Assembly: GCF_030285665.1 (NCBI RefSeq)
Contig: NZ_CP127295.1
Location: forward strand, 6,138,001 to 6,202,000
Direction: 5' to 3'
Length of the DNA: 64,000 bases
Source of the DNA: Amycolatopsis mongoliensis
Lineage (GTDB): Bacteria; Actinomycetota; Actinomycetes; Mycobacteriales; Pseudonocardiaceae
Both the position numbers and the translations under genes were made by a program. The notes under the pieces were generated by a model. It was given only the letters and a program-made list of their open reading frames with translations, made no database searches and was not told the DNA's origin. Position 1 is the first letter of the stretch. Every line of letters begins with the position of its first letter. Positions 25,841-34,559 of the stretch are shown here, piece after piece.

Positions 25841-26393
25841 TCAAAATGTCGCGGTCAGGCCGCCGTCGACCGCGATCGTCTGACCGGTGATGAAGGACGC
25901 GCCGGGGCCGGCCAGAAACGCCACCACTCCAGCGATCTCTTCGGGGCGTCCCCAACGACCCAGTGCGGTGCGGCTGCGCAGCCACTCCGTCCACTCAGGA
26001 TCATCGGCGAGATGCTGGTTGACTTCGGTGGCGAAAGTCCCGGGGGCGACCGAGTTGACGGTGATACCGCGCGCTCCGAGATCGGCCGCCAGTCCGCGAG
26101 CGAGGCCGTCCAGAGCCGCTTTCGCCGCGGCATAACCGATGTCGCCGCGGCGGCCGAGACTTCCGATCACCGAGGACACGTTGATCACCCGGCCACCTGG
26201 GCGCATCACGCTGGTCACTTCGCGAGTGAGGGCGAATGCCGCGGTGACGTGGACGTCGAGCAACCGCGTGAAGTCGTCCGGTGGCAGTTCGTCCACGCCG
26301 CGCCGATCGCGGGAGCCGACGTTGTTGACCAGAATGTCCAGTGGGCCGATCGCGCTCAGCGCTGCACGGACAGCGCACCGATCGGTGACGTAG
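25841..26393 (-). pseudogene. Short-chain dehydrogenase lacking its N-terminal cofactor motif
   Basis: About 184 residues of an SDR are readable: [21 protein letters not shown], the active-site Y-A-A-A-K, SVAPG and the C-terminal [10 protein letters not shown]. The first ~55 residues, including the TGxxxGIG nucleotide-binding loop, are missing. The frame instead continues upstream into an IS110-type transposase N-terminus, so a 251-aa in-frame chimera (start GTG 26596) could be made. Without the Rossmann loop it is unlikely to work as an oxidoreductase. Confidence 0.8.
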
Positions 26394-26596
26394 GCGACCT
26401 GGTGCCCGGCTGCGCGGGCGACCGTGGCCGGCTGGTCCACCACGACCAGCAGTGGTCCGTGCTGGGGGAGCCTGTCGAACAGCGCCCGCAGCTTGGGTTC
26501 GGTGTTGGGAAGCGGCCGATCGTGCAACCACTTGCCGTCCGGGTCGAGGCCGACTGCGTGATGGGCTTCCTTGCCGACGCCCAGGCCGAGGAACAC
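26394..26596 (-). mobile_element. IS110-family transposase N-terminal fragment
   Basis: The stretch [18 protein letters not shown], then [17 protein letters not shown] and [11 protein letters not shown], and GHQVAYV, is the DEDD-type N-terminal domain of IS110-family transposases. Here VGV-D-VGKE reads LGVGKE, so one catalytic Asp appears to be lost. The sequence stops at GHQVAYV, where SDR sequence begins in the same frame. The segment [14 protein letters not shown] also seems shortened relative to the family. This is the residue of an insertion or deletion event. About 110 bp upstream to the LysR stop may be the IS110 left end. Confidence 0.75.
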
Positions 26597-26705
26597 GTTG
26601 AGAGTGCTGCTCGTCCACCATGCCGTGCCCGGCCGTCGCACAGCCGTTCTCGGGACTTCGCCGATCTGGTCCGCAGCCACCCGGCTCTGAGGCTTCTCGT
26701 CCCGG

Positions 26706-27599
26706 TCAGCTGCGCATCGTGGCCGCGCTTTCGATGAGGGCCCGTACCACCGGCAGATTCGCGTCTTTCGTCCGCCAGGTGACCACATCGGACAAGGTGA
26801 GGTCGAGGTCGACGATCGGGCGCCACAGCACCGAACTCAGCGGAGCCACCACCTCCGCCGTTCTCTTCGGCAGGAACGTGACCGCGTCGCCGATCGCCAC
26901 CAGCGCCAGCAGCGCCTCCAGATCGGCCGCTTCCGCAAGTCCGCCCAGCGCGATCTCCTGTGCGTGCACCGCGGAAACGATGTCCGCGTGCAGCTCGGGC
27001 TGCGACTCGCCGGACTCGAGGATCACCCGTTCTCCTTCGAGGTCCGCCAGCCGGACTTCCGGGCGCGCCGCGAGCCGGTGGTCGAGCGCGAGCAGCAGCC
27101 CGAGCCGGTCGGTGGTCATCTCCATCGACGTCAGGGTGTCGTCGGTGGGGCGACGCGCACCGTAGCCGAAGGAGATCGTCCCGTCGTGCAGGGCGGTCCA
27201 CTGCGCGGTGCTGGTCATCGCGATGAGCTGGAGACCGATGCGCGGAGCTCGCCTCCGGAACGCCGCCATGAGGGAGGCCAGCGCGCCGGTGAACGTGGCC
27301 CCTTGCTCGAACCCGATGACCACCGTGCCCAGCCGGCCTTCGGCGATGCCCCTGGCTTCCTCGACGGCGGCGTCGACGTCCGCCAGGACACCCCGGGCCT
27401 TCTCCGCGAAGACCTTTCCGGCGGCGGTGAGCCTGATCCCGCGGCCGTCGGGCTCGAAGAGCTCGACATGCATCTCCTCTTCGAGGTCCTTCATCTGCCG
27501 GCTCAGCGGGGACTGCGAAACGTGGAGCCGACGGGCAGCTCGCCGGAAGTTCTGCTCTTCGGCGATCGTCACGAAGTAGCGCAGGTGTCGAAGTTCCAC
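26706..27599 (-). CDS. LysR-family transcriptional regulator
   Basis: A 297-aa LysR regulator. The winged HTH is at residues 1-60 ([39 protein letters not shown]), and the effector-binding domain fills the rest. GTG 27599 is the start. It is divergent from the FAD monooxygenase at 27676, with only 76 bp between, a standard LysR arrangement. It therefore probably controls the monooxygenase and the siderophore-interacting protein that follows it. The pair sits between the two GH125 repeats, so regulator and targets may have moved as one module. Confidence 0.93.
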   Translation of the reverse strand: MELRHLRYFVTIAEEQNFRRAARRLHVSQSPLSRQMKDLEEEMHVELFEPDGRGIRLTAAGKVFAEKARGVLADVDAAVEEARGIAEGRLGTVVIGFEQGATFTGALASLMAAFRRRAPRIGLQLIAMTSTAQWTALHDGTISFGYGARRPTDDTLTSMEMTTDRLGLLLALDHRLAARPEVRLADLEGERVILESGESQPELHADIVSAVHAQEIALGGLAEAADLEALLALVAIGDAVTFLPKRTAEVVAPLSSVLWRPIVDLDLTLSDVVTWRTKDANLPVVRALIESAATMRS

Positions 27600-27675
27600 G
27601 GTTCACCACCGTTGCCTTGGAGGCATCATAAGTCGTCATTCTATGTCTTGGACAACTCGGTAGTGAGTTCCTACC

Positions 27676-28875
27676 GTGAATCTCATGAACTCTGCAAGGC
27701 GGGCCCTCGTTTCCGGCGCCAGCGTTTCCGGCCTCACGACCGCGTATTGGCTCACGCGCTACGGCTTTGACGTCACCGTGGTGGAAGTCTCGTCACAGCT
27801 GCGTCCGGGTGGTCATGCGCTCGACGTGCGCGGGCCGGGCTTGGAGGTCGCGGAGCGGATGGGCATCGCCGAAACGCTTCGCGATCGAGCCACGAACCTG
27901 GCGGGGATCGCGATGGTCGACGCCTCCGGCCGGGAGACCTTCCGGAGCACGCAGAGCACCTTGACCGGCGGGCAGCTCGACAGCCCCGACATCGAGATCA
28001 TGCGTGACGACCTCTGCCGAGCGCTCCACGAAGCGGCGGGCGACTCGGTGGAATACATCTTCGGGGATCGCATCACCTCCCTGGTTCAGGACGAGTCGGG
28101 GGTGGACGTCACGTTCACCGAGGCCGGGTCTCGCCGCTTCGAGCTGGTGATCGGGGCCGATGGCGTGGGCTCGGGGGTGCGGCGGATCGCCTTCGGTCCT
28201 GACGAGCGGTTCCTGCGCGTTTTCGGCGACATGCACATCGCGGTGTTCAGCACGCCGAACTTCCTCGGTCTCGACCGCTGGGAAGTGATCTACCACCAGG
28301 ACGAACCGTATCTGGGCGCGTTGGTGATGGGACTGCGCGAGGACGCCCCTGCGAAGGTATACCTCGGCTTCAGCGATCCGGCGGGCACGGACTACGACCT
28401 GGGTGACGTCGACGGGCAGAAACGGCTGATGGCCGAGCGCGTGGCGGACGGCGGCTGGGTGATCCCGCAGCTCGTGAACCACATGATGGACGCCGGCGAT
28501 TTCCACTTCTACCGGCTGAGCCAGGTCCGCATGGACAGCTGGTCACGGGGGCGGGTCGTGCTGGTCGGCGACGCCGGCTACGCCGTTTCCGCGGGCACGG
28601 GGCAAGCCACCAGCGTCGCGATGCTCGGCGCGTACGTCCTGGCCGGCGAGCTCGCGACACATCGGGACGACGTGGTCGGAGGGATGAACGTCTACGAGAA
28701 CGAACTGCGCGACTACGTGACCCGCAACCAGGACATCGCGCTGGAATACGATTCGAAGCCGAGAACGCCGTCCGGCCGCGAATCGTCGGAAACCGATCCG
28801 GGCGGCCTGCCGGATTACGGCAGCCTCACTTTGCCGTTCAGCCTCAAGGACTACCCGGCCTTGGTCCGGCCGTGA
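27676..28875 (+). CDS. FAD-dependent monooxygenase (PHBH/TetX-like)
   Basis: A 399-aa class A flavin monooxygenase. The N-terminal FAD fingerprint is ALVSGASVSGLTTAYWL, the middle motif is LVIGADGVGSGVRRI, and the second FAD motif GDAGYAVSAGTGQATSVAMLGAYVLAGEL replaces the common GDAAH-x-x-x-P form. The family includes tetracycline- and rifampicin-inactivating enzymes and aromatic hydroxylases, and the substrate cannot be told from the sequence. GTG 27676 is used; ATG 27685 is equally plausible. Its stop overlaps the next start (GTGA), so it is coupled to a flavin reductase-like protein that could supply electrons or handle iron. Confidence 0.9.
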   Translation: MNLMNSARRALVSGASVSGLTTAYWLTRYGFDVTVVEVSSQLRPGGHALDVRGPGLEVAERMGIAETLRDRATNLAGIAMVDASGRETFRSTQSTLTGGQLDSPDIEIMRDDLCRALHEAAGDSVEYIFGDRITSLVQDESGVDVTFTEAGSRRFELVIGADGVGSGVRRIAFGPDERFLRVFGDMHIAVFSTPNFLGLDRWEVIYHQDEPYLGALVMGLREDAPAKVYLGFSDPAGTDYDLGDVDGQKRLMAERVADGGWVIPQLVNHMMDAGDFHFYRLSQVRMDSWSRGRVVLVGDAGYAVSAGTGQATSVAMLGAYVLAGELATHRDDVVGGMNVYENELRDYVTRNQDIALEYDSKPRTPSGRESSETDPGGLPDYGSLTLPFSLKDYPALVRP

Positions 28876-29651
28876 CGGCCTCGGCACCTTCGAACCGGCC
28901 CGATGCGCAGCGACCTGGCCGCCTGGTGTCGGTGCTGCTGGACGTCGCCACCCACCAGGCCGAGGTCCGCCACATCGAGGAGGTCGGTGCACGGTTCCGC
29001 CTGGTCTCGCTCACGGCCGAGGGGTTCCGCAACGCGTCGTGGACGCCGGGAGACATAGTGCAGATCATCGTGTCGGGGGTGGCGCTGCTCGGTACCTGGG
29101 AGATTCGCTCGTACACGCCACTTGCGTTCGATCCCGGCACCGGAACGGCCGACATCCTCTGGTATGTCCACGGCAACGGTCCCGGCTCCGGCTGGGGCGA
29201 CTCGGCAGAAGTGGGCACGCCCTGCCGCCTGCTTGGGCCCCGTCGCGCGCTCTCGCTGCGAAAGCCACAACGGCCCTTGGTCTTCTTCGGCGACGAGACG
29301 TCGTTCAGCACCGCTGTCGCGCTTCGCGAGACGTCATCGGGCCATCGGGATGTGCGCTTCGTCTTCGAGGTGGATTCCGTCGAAGGGGCGCGAACTGTGG
29401 TCGAGCGATTCGGCATTGGCGACTCCGCCGAACTCATCCCACGAGAAGAAGATGATCGTCACCTCGACGAGGTCGAACGTGAAGTACTGGACGCCTACCG
29501 CTCCACAGCGGCAGCCAACGGCGTGCTGACCGGCAAAGCTTCGTCGATCCAACGCCTCTACCGGGCGCTCCGCGTGGCCGGAGTACCGGGCCGCCAGGTC
29601 ACCAACGTCCCCTACTGGGCTCCGGGGAAGAAGGGGCTCAAAGGGCATTGA
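28872..29651 (+). CDS. Siderophore-interacting FAD-binding protein
   Basis: The 259-aa protein belongs to the siderophore-interacting/ViuB family of NAD(P)H-dependent ferric-siderophore reductases. It has the FAD-binding R-S-Y-T-P motif (WEIRSYTPLAFD), followed by WYVHGNGPGSGWGDSA and VFFGDETSFSTAVALRE, typical of the NAD-binding half. GTG 28872 overlaps the monooxygenase stop by 4 bp. The coupling to a monooxygenase is unusual for iron release, so a role as reductase partner of that enzyme is possible. The gene ends 6 bp before the second copy of the GH125 3' repeat. Confidence 0.88.
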   Translation: MTASAPSNRPDAQRPGRLVSVLLDVATHQAEVRHIEEVGARFRLVSLTAEGFRNASWTPGDIVQIIVSGVALLGTWEIRSYTPLAFDPGTGTADILWYVHGNGPGSGWGDSAEVGTPCRLLGPRRALSLRKPQRPLVFFGDETSFSTAVALRETSSGHRDVRFVFEVDSVEGARTVVERFGIGDSAELIPREEDDRHLDEVEREVLDAYRSTAAANGVLTGKASSIQRLYRALRVAGVPGRQVTNVPYWAPGKKGLKGH

Positions 29652-29657
29652 CCCCAC

Positions 29658-29862
29658 CGCCCTGGCCGTCGAAGGCCTGACGGGCACCCCTGCCGACCGG
29701 CGCCGGCTGGTGCACCTCGCCGCCGGCACCGATGCGGGCACCGGGCGCGTGCACGAGAGCTTCGACGCCTCGGACCCGGCGATGTTCTCGCGGGCGTGGT
29801 TCTCGTGGGCGGACTCGATGTTCTGCGAGCTCGCCCTGGCGGTCGCCGACGACCGGTGAACG
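29658..29862 (+). repeat. 205-bp direct repeat, copy B (GH125 3' end, no gene body)
   Basis: A gap-free duplicate of 25498-25702 with six substitutions. Five of the six change the encoded amino acids (two in one Ile-to-Ala codon, plus Leu-to-Val, Thr-to-Met and Pro-to-Ala), and the stop codon is kept. That pattern fits an allele from a related GH125 gene better than a decaying duplicate. It is the boundary between the LysR/monooxygenase module and the FtsK-like gene. Confidence 0.97.
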
Positions 29863-29925
29863 GGAAGTGGGCGTCGGCGGATCCGCTCACGGACGGGCTT
29901 CGAGGTCGCGGATGAAGGCCTGAGC

Positions 29926-31527
29926 GTGCGCGACTACCGAGAGGCGGCCGAGCAAGCCGAGAAGCTGGCGGACAAGTTCGCCGACATCCGTGCTCTGACG
30001 CTGTTCCGCTGGAAGGTGACCGGCGTGGTGCTGGGTGCGACCTCGATAGCGCTCGCTGTTCTCGATCTGCTTTACGGTGCTCTCGTCCTTTGGTCGGCCG
30101 GTGGTCTGGCCGCTGTGGTCCTCGCGCTTTTCGGGCGTCGGAAGGAGGGAAGTCCGGGCCGTGAAGCGGTGTTGTCCGGTTCGCGGACGGCGATCTGGAC
30201 GATGGACCCGGACGTGATGGTGGAAGCGTTCCGCGGGGCGAAGCTGATCGGCAAGGACGAGACGTTGCGCCTGGTCGAGCGTGCGACGCGGGTGAGTGGT
30301 GGGTGGGCTCTGACGGTCGACCTGCCGGGGACGCGCAAAGCCTCGGACGTGATCAAGAACCGGGACGCGCTGGCGTCGGCCCTCGCCGTCGACGAGATTC
30401 AGCTGATCGTGGACCGAGTTCGTGGCGAAGGCGGACACGCGGGTCGCGTCTCCCTCTGGATCGCGGACCGCGATCCGTACTCGACGCCCGCTGTCCGGAC
30501 GCCGTTGTTGAACGTCTCCCGGTGGGACGCCTGGCAGCCGCTGCCGTTCGGCCGGGACGCTCGTGGCCGGCGGGTCGATCTTCCACTCGTGGAGATGTCT
30601 CTGCTGGTGGCCGCCATTCCCCGACAGGGAAAGACGTTCGCCGCGCGGCTGGCCGCAGCGGGCTTGATCCTCGACCCGCACGTGCGGTTGTACGTCGCGG
30701 ATTTCAAGGCGGGAAAGGACTGGGCTGCGGCCGCGCAGGTCGCGCACAGGTTCGTGGCCGGTGACGAACCGGAGCACGTGCTCGCGCTGCTGGAGTGGCT
30801 GCGGGAGCTGATCGCCGAGGTCCGGGGACGGTACCGGCGGATGCGCGACCTGGACGACGTCGTGTGCCCGGAATCCAAGGTGACACCGGCGATCTCGCGG
30901 GATCCGTCGTTGGGAATGCCGATCACGGCGGTGTTCATCGACGAGGTCCAGGTCCCGCTGGAGGACCACTCACCGGTCAAGGACGGCGACCGGCGGCTGC
31001 CGGCGGGGGAGTGCATCGGGGAGGCGTTGACCTGGCTGGCGAAGAAGGGCCCGGCGGCGGGGATCGTGCTGGCGCTGGCGACTCAGCGACCGGATTCTCA
31101 GACGATCCCATCCGGACTGCGGGCGGTGCTGGGCTCGCGGTTCGCGTTGAGGGTGATGGATCTGCAGGTCGCCCTCGATGCGGGCGCCTGCGGCATGCTG
31201 GTGCGCCCGGTTGATCGTGGAATCCACGCTCACCTCCCAGGTGATCAGCCCAGCGGCGTCGGCCCGGGTCTGCAACGCCGCCAAGATCAGCGCCCACACA
31301 CCAGCGCGCTGCCAGCGCCGGAACAAGCCATAGACGGTTTGCCAGCAGCCATACACAGGCGGGACGTCACGCCACGGCGAACCGACACGAACCCGCCAGC
31401 GGATGCCGTCCAGGAGCCGGCGTTTACTCCACAGTGGCGGGCGGCCGGGCTTCTTGCCGACGGGCAACAGCGGTTCCAGGATTGCCCACTGCGCGTCGGT
31501 CAGATCGGCTCGCCCCGTCGCCGCTAG
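29926..31527 (+). CDS. FtsK/SpoIIIE-like DNA translocase, C-terminus replaced by IS sequence
   Basis: The first ~415 residues are an FtsK-like translocase of the kind found in actinomycete integrative conjugative elements and plasmids (Tra proteins). Two membrane helices lie at about 25-70. A Walker A motif PRQGKT (K236) and Walker B ITAVFIDEVQ (D339, E340) follow, then an LALATQRPDSQTIPSGLRAVLGSRFALRVMD segment. Near 31165-31180 the frame crosses into antisense IS5-type transposase DNA, so residues after about 420 are not native. The C-terminal DNA-binding part is lost. GTG 29926 is the start. Loss of transfer function is likely. Confidence 0.8.
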   Translation: MRDYREAAEQAEKLADKFADIRALTLFRWKVTGVVLGATSIALAVLDLLYGALVLWSAGGLAAVVLALFGRRKEGSPGREAVLSGSRTAIWTMDPDVMVEAFRGAKLIGKDETLRLVERATRVSGGWALTVDLPGTRKASDVIKNRDALASALAVDEIQLIVDRVRGEGGHAGRVSLWIADRDPYSTPAVRTPLLNVSRWDAWQPLPFGRDARGRRVDLPLVEMSLLVAAIPRQGKTFAARLAAAGLILDPHVRLYVADFKAGKDWAAAAQVAHRFVAGDEPEHVLALLEWLRELIAEVRGRYRRMRDLDDVVCPESKVTPAISRDPSLGMPITAVFIDEVQVPLEDHSPVKDGDRRLPAGECIGEALTWLAKKGPAAGIVLALATQRPDSQTIPSGLRAVLGSRFALRVMDLQVALDAGACGMLVRPVDRGIHAHLPGDQPSGVGPGLQRRQDQRPHTSALPAPEQAIDGLPAAIHRRDVTPRRTDTNPPADAVQEPAFTPQWRAAGLLADGQQRFQDCPLRVGQIGSPRRR

Positions 31528-31536
31528 GCTAGGCAC
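31180..31536 (-). pseudogene. IS5-family transposase, N-terminal fragment
   Basis: GTG 31536 opens VPSLAATGRADLTDAQWAILEPLLPV, then WRVRVGSPWRDVPPVYGCWQTVYG, RRWQRAGVW, and SVDSTINRAHQHAAGAR. These are the helix-turn-helix N-terminus and the first catalytic Asp (VDST) of actinobacterial IS5-type transposases. After AGAR at 31180 the frame enters FtsK-like antisense sequence, so the DDE domain after the first Asp is missing. The fragment truncates the translocase gene on the opposite strand. Confidence 0.88.
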
Positions 31537-31593
31537 GAGGTCTCCGGTGTTCTTGATCAGCTTGGTCGTTGATCGGTCTACCGGAGACCTCGT
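31535..31593. repeat. 14-bp inverted repeat at the transposase start
   Basis: ACGAGGTCTCCGGT at 31535-31548 is the exact inverse of 31580-31593. It overlaps the GTG start of the IS5-type fragment and extends upstream. It may be an IS terminal repeat, a translation-attenuating hairpin of the IS, or a nested copy of the IS end. Confidence 0.7.
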
Positions 31594-31796
31594 CCATTTG
31601 ATCCAAGACACGCCGCACCCACAACGCCGGCCAGAAGCTCCGCTGGTCAGCACATCGAAACAGGCTCTAGGCCCCCGGCGGCTGCTGCCGGCCGGTGAGT
31701 TGTGGTGACGACTGGAATTCACTGAGTCGAGGAGGAAATTCCGGGGGCCGTCCCCACATCGTCCATAGCGGACGCCGTCCCGAACTTGGGAGGCCC

Positions 31797-32408
31797 ATGA
31801 CCGACCACGAGCAGCTGCCGAAACCGGGTTTCGTTCTGGACACGAAGCTGGTCAAGAGGTTCGTCGCCGACGAGTCGGACGAGGACGGCCAGGCCGAGCT
31901 GGCCGACCAGGTGGCCATCATCGCCATGTTCCACGCGGAGCTGCCCAACGCGCTCGCCGCGCAGATGACCCGGATCGTGCAGCACCTTGGCGGCGAGGCC
32001 GAGCTGGTGCGGTGGCTGGACCGCTTCCCCGGCCGACCGAAGATCGTGGCCAGGCTGTTCGCGTTGATCGACCTGCTGGACACGTTCAGCGCCGAGCCCT
32101 CGGTGGTGACCGCGCTGTCCGAACTGCGCGCCGGCACCCGGGACCCGCCGGGACTGTCCGGCTACCTGTCCCCGGACACCGACGACGAGACGCTCGGCGG
32201 GCTGGCCTGGCACATCGAACAGCTGGCCGCGGACGACCGGATGGCCGGCGCGGTGCGGCTGGCACAGAACTCGGCGGCGCTGGTGGAGCGGCTCGCCGCC
32301 AGGGCCAGGGAGCTGAACCCGGACCTGCCCGACCTGGCCGACCTGGCCGCCAAAGCGGGCAAGGCAGTCGACGACGCTGCCAATGAGGCGGCGGGCCTGG
32401 CAGAGTGA
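31797..32408 (+). CDS. Hypothetical protein
   Basis: A 203-aa protein with no recognised family. ATG 31797 is preceded by GGGAGG. It is helical and rich in Ala, Leu, Asp and Glu (ELADQVAIIAMFHAELPNALAAQM, LAARARELNPDLPDLADLAAKAGKAVDDAANEAAGLAE), with no membrane segment or catalytic motif. It lies between the IS5-type scar and another unknown gene, in a zone with FtsK-like and DUF2637 remnants. An accessory function of a former mobile element is possible. The two unknown genes are 42 bp apart and probably co-transcribed. Confidence 0.65.
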   Translation: MTDHEQLPKPGFVLDTKLVKRFVADESDEDGQAELADQVAIIAMFHAELPNALAAQMTRIVQHLGGEAELVRWLDRFPGRPKIVARLFALIDLLDTFSAEPSVVTALSELRAGTRDPPGLSGYLSPDTDDETLGGLAWHIEQLAADDRMAGAVRLAQNSAALVERLAARARELNPDLPDLADLAAKAGKAVDDAANEAAGLAE

Positions 32409-32450
32409 AGGTTCTCCATCCGGGCATCGACCGCGGTAGGGGCGTCAACT

Positions 32451-33281
32451 GTGGATGCTGCGCTTTCACCCCAGGAGAAGGCAGCCGTCGAAGTGGCGGG
32501 ACGGGTGCTCGACGCGACGGCACAGCAGGACGAGGACCTGGAAGGAATCTCCCTGGTCCGTTCCGACGGCCGCAGGGTGGCTCTTGTCGAGTCGACAGTC
32601 GGGGAGCAGCGGGAGCTCGGACTTCCCCACCTGCGGCGTGAGTCGGATATGCGGTGGACGGCACCGGCCCGCTGGTGGTGGCTCGTGACTGTCAGCGACT
32701 TCCGGTGCCTGTCCCGGGTACGGGACGTGCTTCCTGTGGCGGCTAGGGCGTGCGAAGCGCACGGCGTGACCACTCCCGCCGAACTCCCGGTGCCGGTGAC
32801 GGCCGCGGTACCCGACCTGCACTGGCTGGTGCACATGGCGCCGGTCCATCTGGCGGGGCACCCGGAGAAGCTGGACGAGCCGGCGACGGTCAGCGTGAAG
32901 CCCGGCCACAGCCGGGCGCCCGCGGACATGGCCACCGTGGTGCCCGCGCTGGAACAGTGGGTGGTGACCGGGCAAGCCGCCCGTGCCCTGGCGAAACTGG
33001 CACGGCGCCGAGCCGACGAACGGCATCTGTACCTGACTGTGGACTACACCGGGCTGGCGCCCGACGCGTTCGATGCGCTCGTGCGAGCCGACGGCGTTCC
33101 GGAGGAGCCGCTGCGAGATCGCGGCGACATCTCGCATTTGTGGGTCGCCCCGGTGTTCGGCCGCCGAGTGCTGCTGTGGTCGCACCAGGACGGGTGGAGC
33201 CGGCACGAGCCGTATCCGACGGCAGTGGCGCTCGGCCGGCAGCAGTATCAGCTCGGTCAGCTCCAGAGGGGAATGCTGTAG
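32451..33281 (+). CDS. Hypothetical protein
   Basis: A 276-aa soluble-looking protein of unknown family, starting at GTG 32451. Visible features are a Trp cluster (ARWWWLVTVSDFRCLSRV) near residue 75, a His-containing LHWLVHMAPVHLAGHP stretch, and a C-terminal FGRRVLLWSHQDGWSRHEPYPTAV. No signal peptide or membrane helix is evident. It follows the 203-aa unknown gene and precedes a decayed DUF2637 gene. Base composition and codon use look like the neighbours. Function unknown. Confidence 0.65.
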   Translation: MDAALSPQEKAAVEVAGRVLDATAQQDEDLEGISLVRSDGRRVALVESTVGEQRELGLPHLRRESDMRWTAPARWWWLVTVSDFRCLSRVRDVLPVAARACEAHGVTTPAELPVPVTAAVPDLHWLVHMAPVHLAGHPEKLDEPATVSVKPGHSRAPADMATVVPALEQWVVTGQAARALAKLARRRADERHLYLTVDYTGLAPDAFDALVRADGVPEEPLRDRGDISHLWVAPVFGRRVLLWSHQDGWSRHEPYPTAVALGRQQYQLGQLQRGML

Positions 33282-33301
33282 TTCAGGCCGTCACCGTGAT
33301 C

Positions 33302-33640
33302 ATGGGTGTTGCCGTCGGCCTTGCCTTCCTGTTCGGCTTCGGCAACGTTCTCAATCCGGCGCTCCGGCTGAATGTTCCCGGTCTGGGTTGCGCCACGCGT
33401 CGCGCCTGCTGTCGGTCTGTCGTTCTGCTCGGCACGCGGCACCTGGCCCTCACAGGCGCGTCCAGCACGTGCGGTGGCGTGCTTGACTGCTGATCTTCGC
33501 GAGCGTGGTCACGCTCGCGCTGAACGTGGCAGAGCCTCTCGTCGCGTGGGCGAGTTCGGGTTTGGCTCCAGTCGAGCAGGGCCGAGCCGCTTGTGGGGTT
33601 CCTGAAGTCGGTCCACGCATCTGACCTGCGGCGCCGGGTT
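33302..33640 (+). pseudogene. DUF2637 (SpdA-like) membrane protein, multiply frameshifted
   Basis: Pieces of a DUF2637 protein appear in order but in different frames: GVAVGLAFLFGFGNVL and LRLNVPGL in one frame, VAPRVAPAVGLS in the next, VVLLGTRHLALTGAS back in the first, then LIFASVVTLALNVAEPLVA. Intact members of this family are membrane proteins carried by actinomycete plasmids and integrative elements, often near FtsK-like transfer genes. At least two frameshifts prevent a full product. Confidence 0.75.
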
Positions 33641-33669
33641 CGTCGACGGGCAGGGCATGATCGGCAGCC

Positions 33670-33732
33670 ATGGCGCTGCGTCTGCTCTACCTGATCTTCC
33701 TCCGGCTGGTGGGCCTGCTGGTGTTGCTGGTG
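33670..33732 (+). mobile_element. Transposase/integrase N-terminal scrap
   Basis: ATG 33670 opens MALRLLYLIFLRLVGLLVLL. This resembles the start of actinobacterial IS3/IS481-type integrase-core transposases, which continue with a SSASKDAELLVLRHEVAVLRR-like region. Here the resemblance ends after about 20 residues. Confidence 0.5.
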
Positions 33733-33823
33733 GCTCAAGTCATGGAACGTGGAGACGTAAGCCCCTGGGGCCGGAGCCGTGCCGCATGCCACCGTGGCCG
33801 GGTCAGTGTCCGAGGAGGTGGTG

Positions 33824-34381
33824 ATGGGAGCCGACAAGGTACGGGGTGGGGCTTGTCCTGATCCAACTTCGCCCGCCGGGACCACTGCGCGCAGGACCGT
33901 CGATCTCACCGACGGACGGCGCGTTTCGGTCGACCTGCTCACCGCGGCCGACGCCCCCGAGCTGGGAGCGGCTATCGAGCACGCCGACCCGGAGACCCTG
34001 TACCGCCGCTTTTGCGGGCCACCACCTCGCGTCACCCCGAAACTCCTTCGGCGCCTCACCGAACTGGACTACGAACGTCGCTACGCCCTCGTCGCCCGCG
34101 CGGCGGACGGACACGGGGTCGCCGTCGCGCGCTACGAAGCCACCGGTGAACCGGGGGTGGCGGATGTCGCTGTGGTCGTGGACCCCGCGTGGCGGCGCGC
34201 CGGTCTGGCCACCGCCCTCGTCCGCATGCTCGCCGAAGCTGCGGTGGCGCACGGTTTCACCCGGTTCACCGCCACGTACTTCGCCGACAACGTTCCCGTC
34301 AGTGAGTTGCTCGACGAAGCCGGTGGCAAGCGAGTGATCGCCCACGGAATCGCCGAAGCGGTCGTCCCGCTGGGCACATGA
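33824..34381 (+). CDS. GNAT-family N-acetyltransferase
   Basis: A 185-aa acetyltransferase of the GNAT fold. The acetyl-CoA binding loop reads RRAGLATALVRMLAE near residue 127, followed by HGFTRFTATYFADNVPVSELLDEAG. The N-terminal part (LTAADAPELGAAIEHADPETLYRRFCGPPPRVT) resembles GNAT domains found beside CBS and universal-stress proteins and in Pat-type protein acetyltransferases. ATG 33824 follows GAGGAGGTG. It is the first gene of the stress-gene island. The substrate, protein or small molecule, is not determined. Confidence 0.85.
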   Translation: MGADKVRGGACPDPTSPAGTTARRTVDLTDGRRVSVDLLTAADAPELGAAIEHADPETLYRRFCGPPPRVTPKLLRRLTELDYERRYALVARAADGHGVAVARYEATGEPGVADVAVVVDPAWRRAGLATALVRMLAEAAVAHGFTRFTATYFADNVPVSELLDEAGGKRVIAHGIAEAVVPLGT

Positions 34382-34559
34382 CGGTGCGGCCGCGACGTGA
34401 TGCCCGGGGTACGGACTGCGAACGCAGTCGAAGCGCTGATCAATGGCGGGATCGGCGACGGCTTCGCCAAAGGCCCCCTCCCAAGTGTGGGACCACGGGC
34501 CGAACCGAGCCGCCGCTTCGTGCGAACCACGGCGCCGGCTGCCCGCTCCCGTGATGGTT

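Noticed and set aside
33779..33823. Upstream extension of the GNAT gene
   Set aside because: ATG 33824 has GAGGAGGTG directly upstream, so the longer start is unnecessary.
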